NCBI GenBank assembly: GCA_011800805.1
Contig: MPNW01000463.1
Coordinates: 23,110-43,109 of the forward strand
Source of the DNA: Hirudo medicinalis
Lineage: Eukaryota > Annelida > Clitellata > Hirudinida > Hirudinidae
Direction of reading: 5' to 3'
Length of the DNA stretch: 20,000 nucleotides
Part shown: piece by piece, positions 15,810-20,000 of the stretch
Layout of the letters: every line of letters starts with the position of its first letter
Position numbering within the stretch: the first letter of the stretch is position 1
Notes under the pieces: generated by a model
What the model was told of the DNA's origin: nothing
The model's input: only the letters and a program-made list of their open reading frames with translations
The model's database searches: none
Translations under genes and position numbers: made by a program

Positions 15810-16118
15810 ATGTTCCAGTGGAAATGGAAGATCATCAAAAGACAGGCAGGAGAAGAAAAAGTGTTTGGGAGTTTGCCTGTTTCCAGCCAGTTTTCCACCT
15901 CCGCTTGTGTTTTGCATCCTCACTTCGTCTTCATCATCTTTTCGTTTTATGAAAAAAGGTCCTTTAGATATTCTGTTGTTATATTCTGTTGTTATATTAT
16001 GTTATTGTACTCTGTTATTTGTCAGTTTAAATTTTATTTTAGAAAATTGAAAAGTATTAATTTCTTCATAATGATGATGATCTTTAAAAAATTACTAATT
16101 ATAATCAATAAATCATAA
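15810..16118 (+). CDS. Doubtful 102-codon ORF with a hydrophobic C-terminal half
   Basis: From ATG 15810 the frame encodes a charged start (MLNSIEMFQWKWKIIKRQAG), then a Ser/Phe-rich middle, then hydrophobic stretches including VVIFCCYIMLLYSVICQF, and ends at TAA 16116-16118. The first part (15765-15900) has balanced composition; the second half is AT-rich and such DNA often encodes Phe/Ile/Leu runs. A splice-like TTTCCAGCCAG at about 15889-15899 splits the two. Its last 85 bp overlap the minus-strand frame at 16034-16444. No family recognised. Confidence 0.15.
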   Translation: MFQWKWKIIKRQAGEEKVFGSLPVSSQFSTSACVLHPHFVFIIFSFYEKRSFRYSVVIFCCYIMLLYSVICQFKFYFRKLKSINFFIMMMIFKKLLIIINKS

Positions 16119-16444
16119 ATGATAAAAAAAACATATAAAATAAAATGACAATAAAAACATAATTCTGTTTTTTCGTGAACTTTCGAAGAAAAACTTTTAA
16201 AATGGTGAGAACAGTTTCCAAGTGGAAGCCTATTTATTTCTCTCACAATTTTTATTTGGATAGAAAAACCTACGTCATGTTTTGTATCATTTCCTCTCAT
16301 ACAGAACAAGGATAAACAAACCTTTTGTTTTGTATTTATTCTCATCGGAATACAAAACAAAGGCAAACAACGCAGAATTCTCGTCAAACATTTTCTTTCG
16401 TTTATGCGAGTCAATGCAGCATCTGCTTGTTGGAGGAAGAACAT
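16034..16444 (-). CDS. 136-codon ORF, hypothetical protein with a C-terminal membrane segment
   Basis: ATG-initiated and not repeat-derived, so it is the longest ordinary open frame in the window. It begins MFFLQQADAALTRINERKCL, carries several cysteines and basic residues, and ends in a strongly hydrophobic region (LYVFFIIYDLLIIISNFLKI) consistent with a membrane anchor. In DNA this AT-rich, a 136-codon frame is unusual but not impossible by chance. The region also holds two stem-loops (16279-16307 and 16321-16363), and two plus frames (16282-16530, 16325-16513) overlap it, which lowers confidence. No family recognised, no promoter or splice evidence. Confidence 0.2.
   Translation of the reverse strand: MFFLQQADAALTRINERKCLTRILRCLPLFCIPMRINTKQKVCLSLFCMRGNDTKHDVGFSIQIKIVREINRLPLGNCSHHFKSFSSKVHEKTELCFYCHFILYVFFIIYDLLIIISNFLKIIIIMKKLILFNFLK
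16279..16307. other. Stem-loop A of a tandem pair
   Basis: GTTTTGTAT pairs with ATACAGAAC (eight Watson-Crick pairs and a wobble) around CATTTCCTCTC. Its sequence resembles stem-loop B just downstream. Confidence 0.55.
16321..16363. other. Stem-loop B, 15 bp stem
   Basis: CCTTTTGTTTTGTATT pairs with AATACAAAACAAAGG apart from one bulged T, around a 12-base loop. Shares GTTTTGTAT and a CTC-containing loop with stem-loop A, with a unit spacing of about 50 bp. Much longer than expected by chance. Confidence 0.7.
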
Positions 16445-16532
16445 TTACAACATTATTATCCATCAATTACAAGTCATTCGCCCTCCTATTACTCTTTTAT
16501 AATGTTTATCTAAACATATTTATTTTATGACA

Positions 16533-16560
16533 TTTGTATTTGTATTTGTATTTGTATTTG
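16533..16560. repeat. (TTTGTA)n hexamer repeat, about 4.5 copies
   Basis: ATTTGTATTTGTATTTGTAT and continuing to TTTGC. Confidence 0.9.
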
Positions 16561-16631
16561 CTCAGCTTGTATAATGTTTGTATAATCGATTTGCATTTCA
16601 TGCATTTTTAACATTTGTTTCTCAGTTTGTT

Positions 16632-16950
16632 CAAACCACCACCATCATCATCATCATCACCACCACCATTATAGTCACCAACACCATCACCATCATCATC
16701 AACATCATCATCACCATCATCATCGTCACCAACACCATCATCATCATCGTCTTCAACATCATCAACACCACCATCAGCATCATCTTCATCATCATCACCA
16801 ACACCATCATCATCATCGTCTTCAACATCATCAACACCACCATCATCATCATCACCAACACCACCACCATCATCTTCATCATCATCATCACACCATCATC
16901 ATCGCTATCATCATCACCAACATCACCACAATCATAATCATCATCATCAT
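16632..16950. repeat. Long ATC/ACC compound array with a 69 bp higher-order unit
   Basis: CAT, CAC and CAA triplets with CTT and CGT variants. A 46 bp segment beginning AACACCATCATCATCATCGT is identical at 16731 and 16800, 69 bp apart. Plus poly-Thr/Ile and minus poly-Met/Val frames across the array are artefacts of the 3 bp period. Confidence 0.93.
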
Positions 16951-17240
16951 GTCTCTCATCTCAGATATGGCAACATTCTGCCAGTTGAAACACGTTAAAG
17001 CTTTTGCCATTAAACTTTCATCTTCAAAGTTGTTCATTTATTTCTGTGGATTCAAAACCTTTAGTTTAATGCATCATTTAAGCATAAATATATTTTTTAA
17101 ACAAAACAAAACCTGTGGTAATTTTTTGAATGGTTCGACAAAATCAACAAAATCGACTATAAACGATTACAAAAAAGTTGAGGGCTTCCAACAAGAATTT
17201 CTGTTTCTCAAATCTGATGCCAACAATCAGTGACACACAA
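16951..17240. other. Unique DNA after the ATC array
   Basis: A plus frame from ATG 16949 is open to 17233 (94 codons, e.g. SDMATFCQLKHVKAFAIKLS). It is not repeat-derived but has no motif or splice support. I leave it as an open reading frame of unknown status. Confidence 0.25.
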
Positions 17241-17246
17241 TAAAAA

Positions 17247-17545
17247 TTCAACAACGTTCAACAACATTCAACAACATTCAATAACATTCAACAACATTCA
17301 AACAACATTTAACAACATTCAATAACATTCAACAACATTCAACAACATTCAACAACATTCAACAACGTTCAACAACATTCAATAACATTCAACAACATTC
17401 AACAACATTCAAACAACATTTAACAACATTCAACAACGTCCAACAACATTCAACAACATTCGACAACATTCAACAACATTCAATAACATTCAACAACATT
17501 CGACAACATTCAACAAAATTCAATAATATTTCATAACATTCCTCC
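17247..17545. repeat. 10 bp (CAACATTCAA)n minisatellite, about 30 copies
   Basis: Tandem CAACATTCAA decamers with variants CAATAACATTCAA, CAACGTTCAA and CGACATTCAA. An irregular ACATTCAAACAACATTTAAC segment occurs at about 17293 and about 17404, 111 bp apart, showing a higher-order duplication. Confidence 0.95.
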
Positions 17546-17590
17546 TTGGAACTTGTTTAACAATGTAGAGTTTGAAATTTATTTTAAAAT

Positions 17591-17782
17591 TTGACTGGAA
17601 AATCTGGAAAAGTGTTGCTCACGTTCCTTCCAAGTCCAACACGAAATCATGGCTCCCTATTTCCGCTCCAGAAACTCTGTGAATATTACCCAGAGAAAGG
17701 CAATTATAGTCCAAAATTATGTCTTATAAAAAGGAGTCTTGCAGAAAGCAGGGTTAAAAAAAAAGAAGCCATATTTCTTTGA
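17591..17782 (+). CDS. Doubtful 63-codon ORF
   Basis: Open frame in a balanced-composition patch, starting with TTG and not ATG. It contains PTRNHGSLFPLQKLCEYYPE and KLCLIKRSLAES, and ends at TGA. A TATAAAAAGG word sits at about 17726-17735 inside it. There is no splice acceptor and no recognised domain, so it may be a fragment of an exon or chance. Confidence 0.12.
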   Translation: MTGKSGKVLLTFLPSPTRNHGSLFPLQKLCEYYPEKGNYSPKLCLIKRSLAESRVKKKEAIFL

Positions 17783-17879
17783 GCTCCTGCCAAGCGTAAA
17801 ACCTTGGGCAACTACTTATGAAACTCCCCAGTAATCTTCAGTTGTAATCTTCAAGCCAGATACAAAAACATAATACAAT

Positions 17880-17985
17880 AATAATACAGACAACAATAAT
17901 ATAAACAAAAATGATATGGACAACAATAATATAGATAACAATAAAATAAACAACAATAATATAGACAACAATAATATAAACAACA
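17880..17985. repeat. (ACAATAATATAG)n minisatellite
   Basis: Units of 12-15 bp such as GACAACAATAATATAGATAA recur about seven times. The poly-Asn/Ile frame is its translation. Confidence 0.9.
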
Positions 17986-18137
17986 GGGTGAAACTACCAC
18001 ATCACGTGATCGTACCATGCAACACCATGAAAGTGGTTGCTGAACTAATACCAGTGCAAATGGAGGTCACATGGTCTCTCCAATTATCACCAGGTCACAT
18101 CAGCACATCATCACATCGGCACAACATCTCATGCTAG
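17986..18137 (+). CDS. Possible exon end following the AAC/AAT array
   Basis: The frame that runs out of the repeat continues about 50 ordinary codons, including RVKLPHHVIVPCNTMKVVAE and VQMEVTWSLQLSPGHIS, to TAG at 18135-18137. An AATAAA lies near 18230. Balanced composition and the downstream poly(A)-like signal make a 3' exon conceivable, but no acceptor is clear and the ATG at 17916 lies inside the repeat. Unrecognised. Confidence 0.18.
18001..18010. promoter_or_regulatory. ATCACGTGAT palindrome (E-box type)
   Basis: Third copy of the palindrome. The 14 bases 17998-18011 are identical to 1493-1506. Confidence 0.3.
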
Positions 18138-18368
18138 TTATTAAAGTTCTCTCATCTCCATGGCAACAGGAACAACATAAAACACCGTTCTTGGATCCTT
18201 TGACACCTGGATCTCATCCTTTGAAAACAAATAAAAGATTTCAAAATTGAAAGGGTTTTTTTGCCTTTAAATTTGTTTAAATTATTTTATTTTATATATA
18301 TTTTTCCTTCTAATTTTAAGAAATTTTATTCAACAAAATACCGTAAACGCAAATATTAAAACAACTCA
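18138..18368. other. Unique DNA, no supported gene
   Basis: CCATGGCAAC at 18158-18167 resembles one half of an RFX X-box. GGATCC-TTTG words repeat near 18195-18225. Otherwise featureless. Confidence 0.4.
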
Positions 18369-18415
18369 AGGGTCAGCCTTAAGGAAGCACACTCTTCCGC
18401 CATGAGACTGACCCT
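18369..18415. other. 47-base stem-loop
   Basis: AGGGTCAG at 18369-18376 pairs perfectly with CTGACCCT at 18408-18415. Inside, CTTA can pair with TGAG, and GGAAG pairs with CTTCC around CACACT. Shorter than a typical pre-miRNA. Which strand, if any, is transcribed is unknown. Confidence 0.45.
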
Positions 18416-18559
18416 CGTCAACAAGTTCATAGCAGGCATCCAACATCCAACACAATAGAACAAAACAAAGGAACACATCAAAGAATACCTTACAAAATGA
18501 GGAATTTATAAGATTTTTTGAATAACAGAGAATATTGGACGCATTTCAGCTTTTTCCAG

Positions 18560-18809
18560 GAGGGAGCAAACCATCGCTCAGCATGAAGAGATGATCTTTT
18601 TTGCTTCTAGAAAAAGTCAGAGGGCAGCAGGACACTCAGGGGATTCGAAAATCAAGGTGTTCCAAATCACAGACGACTTGAGTCGATTCAGTGACCGTCA
18701 GGAGGAAATTTGTCCGAACTTGGAAGAGCTTGAGCGATTGAACCTGGAAATCCTGAAATACAAGTTGATGGAAAGCTGGAAAGAGGAAGAAAAATCTTCA
18801 TGCTTTTAG
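18560..18809 (+). CDS. Probable coding exon, unrecognised protein
   Basis: CAGCTTTTTCCAG (AG at 18558-18559) is a good 3' splice site. After it the frame is open 83 codons to TAG at 18807-18809, with balanced composition. It includes REQTIAQHEEMIFFASRKSQ, KIKVFQITDDLSRFSDRQEE and LEELERLNLEILKYKLMESW. The last part has the charge pattern of a long amphipathic helix or coiled coil. Without splicing, an ATG at 18591 would give 72 residues. The terminal TGCTTTTAG is both the stop and a plausible 3' splice site for the next open stretch (18810-18921). No family recognised. Confidence 0.38.
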
Positions 18810-18921
18810 ATTTATTTCCATTTAATCGCCTCGGTGTTTGGAAAGGCGGAATTTACGATGTTCCATGTGAAATATTCAGAGATCCATGGCAGGAAGATTC
18901 AGATGCTGCTAAAATAAGAAA
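18810..18921 (+). CDS. Possible exon continuing in another frame
   Basis: Between TTTTAG (ending at 18809) and GTAAAT (18922-18927) the frame reads FNRLGVWKGGIYDVPCEIFR then DPWQEDSDAAKIRK. It looks protein-like, with Trp, Gly, Cys and Pro spread through it. Unspliced, the same frame opens at 18734, has an ATG at 18800 and stops at TAA just after the last lysine. It lies immediately after 18560-18809 in a different frame, so either an exon boundary or an old frameshift separates them. No family recognised. Confidence 0.3.
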
Positions 18922-19266
18922 GTAAATATTTTCTTCGAATTGATTTGTAAATTGCAATTAATTAAATAAATAATTATTTTTAGATTACAATTAATTAATT
19001 AAATACTTCTAAATTACAATTAGTCTCATCAAAATGAAATAAAATAAATTGCCAATCTCCAAACTAATAATTACAATAACAAAAAAATTATTTATTCTGA
19101 ACTCCAGAAATTCAGAAATACAAACATCTGAAAACATCCTGTGCATGGAAATGAATGAACGTCATTCCAGCTGATCCGATGCCACTTCCACTCTCCGGAC
19201 TTCATTCTTCGGATCCAAGACTCCGACCATTAAAAATCAATTTGCTTTTCCATCTGCAATTTCCAG
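18922..19266. other. AT-rich DNA, then balanced spacer
   Basis: TTACAATTAATTAATTAAAT words near 18950-19020. From 19130 the composition is balanced, and TCCGGAC / TTCGGATCC / CTCCGACC words repeat loosely. No gene called. Confidence 0.4.
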
Positions 19267-19356
19267 GACGTATCTTTCCATATTGGCCTCGTTCGTGAGA
19301 ATTATATGCACATTTCAATTCAGAACTCTAACCCTAACCCTGGCACCGACATGTGA
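19267..19356 (+). CDS. Possible short terminal exon, unrecognised
   Basis: TTTTCCATCTGCAATTTCCAG ends at 19266 and is the strongest-looking 3' splice site in the region. The frame after it reads DVSFHIGLVRENYMHISIQN then SNPNPGTDM and stops at TGA 19354-19356, 29 residues. A GTGAGA within it could instead act as a donor. The telomere-like CTAACCCTAACCCT at 19328-19341 falls inside. Too short for any family assignment. Confidence 0.2.
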   Translation, partial: DVSFHIGLVRENYMHISIQNSNPNPGTDM

Positions 19357-19548
19357 TGACACGTTGGTCGAACATTTAAATGCGATTAATCCATGAAATC
19401 AGTCTCCAGATGGAGCGGGTTTTGCTGATTTTGAATGGAAATACGCCAATTACGAATCAGTCGAGTTGCATCGGTAAATATTTTTCTGATACATTTTCAG
19501 ACTTTTTTTTGCTCTGGGAGAATTAATGTTTAATTTGATCGCAGAATA
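19357..19548. other. Unique spacer
   Basis: No feature seen. Confidence 0.5.
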
Positions 19549-19654
19549 ACCACCTCTGGTGGTGATGGTGATGATGGTGGTGATGGTAATGATGGTGATG
19601 GTGATGATGACGATGACGACGGTGATGACAACGACAACAATGACGATGATGCTG
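19549..19654. repeat. GAT/GGT compound array
   Basis: GGT, GAT, GAC and AAC triplets. One plus frame reads an acidic Asp/Gly/Asn run and ends TGA at 19657-19659; the minus frame is Ile/Val/Thr-rich. Both are expected of a 3 bp repeat. Confidence 0.9.
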
Positions 19655-19659
19655 GTTGA

Positions 19660-20000
19660 GAGCAATTTCTAACAACGTTAATTATTACTAATCTTGAGAG
19701 ATTTTCACAATTTTAATCATAAAATAAGAAATTATTGCAACAAATTAACCGCAAATATTTCTTCATTTTCGTCTGCCTCTGTTAATGATGCTTCGCGTCA
19801 AATGGGAGCCGATTCATTCCACATTTAATACATTAAGGGCTGTTTTTGGCTGCAGAACCAATAATAGAAAAATAAATTATTATTGCTAGTTTTAATTATA
19901 AAATATTGAGCAGACGTGATTTATATTTGAAATTAATGTAATAACGTTAATGTAAATACAATGGATATGAGTGTTAAGATTTTAAAAATATAATAAAATA
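19660..20000. other. AT-rich DNA to the window end
   Basis: No gene, RNA or repeat array supported. Confidence 0.6.

Noticed and set aside
16578..16937. 119-codon Thr/Ile frame and its Met/Val counterpart on the other strand
   Set aside because: Entirely inside the ATC/ACC array; length reflects the array only.
17726..17735. TATA box TATAAAAAGG
   Set aside because: Such words are common by chance in AT-rich DNA and no gene start follows at the right distance.
18158..18167. RFX X-box
   Set aside because: Only one half (CCATGGCAAC) fits; the other half is degenerate.
19328..19341. Telomere-like CTAACCCTAACCCT
   Set aside because: Only just over two units, and it lies in a possible coding stretch; too short to claim an interstitial telomere.
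19549..19659. Acidic Asp/Gly frame as the tail of a protein
   Set aside because: It is the GAT/GGT array read in one frame; the sequence before it is short, with a TAA close upstream and only a weak CAG acceptor.
1..20000. tRNA or rRNA genes
   Set aside because: I looked for the GGTTCGA-type T-arm and cloverleaf pairing and for conserved rRNA blocks and found none.

Overview
The window reads as eukaryotic, almost certainly invertebrate metazoan, nuclear DNA. It is strongly AT-rich and has no operons, Shine-Dalgarno-like starts or dense ORFs. It is packed with trinucleotide microsatellites (AAT, AAC, ATC and GTC classes) and 10-66 bp minisatellites, and it carries one decayed non-LTR retrotransposon. 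Two single N characters (4185 and 11256) mark contig joins in a draft assembly. I cannot name the species; a lophotrochozoan such as an annelid would fit, but that is a guess.

Layout. 1-1290: GTT repeat, a long AT-only tract and ATT arrays. 1290-2075: a 51 bp tandem duplication, a higher-GC open stretch (1431-1640) and a regular 17 bp minisatellite. 2150-3030: a cluster of TGACCT motifs, a polypyrimidine/G4 tract, and a long stem-loop at 2933-3004 that looks like a microRNA precursor. 3150-4690: AAC/GTT arrays, including two copies of the same 78 bp compound repeat on either side of an N. 5100-5340: a higher-GC island with a possible minus-strand exon. 5549-5800: a 22/66 bp AT minisatellite. 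6500-7030: a 21 bp repeat encoding a heptad pattern, then a small open exon-like stretch. 7030-11120: mostly low-complexity AT DNA with several minisatellites and a (CT)n tract. 11129-11845: an assembly-duplicated ATC/GTC array leading into about 320 bp of coding-like sequence. 12153-12460: an AAC array and a possible minus-strand exon. 13100-13545: an R2-like reverse transcriptase fragment. 13550-14351: higher-GC sequence, including the best minus-strand exon candidate (14208-14351). 15240-17550: more satellites, twin stem-loops and a 136-codon minus ORF. 17590-19360: several coding-like islands. 19549-19654: a GAT/GGT array.

No complete protein-coding gene can be read. The window is best seen as intron and intergenic DNA with scattered exon candidates on both strands. 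Two minus-strand candidates (14351-14208 and 12454-12371) both have phase 1 at each end and could splice in frame to one another. None of the exon candidates matches a family I recognise. The retroelement fragment is the only protein identification I would defend. Most long open frames here are trinucleotide arrays that lack stops in several frames, and I do not annotate them as genes.
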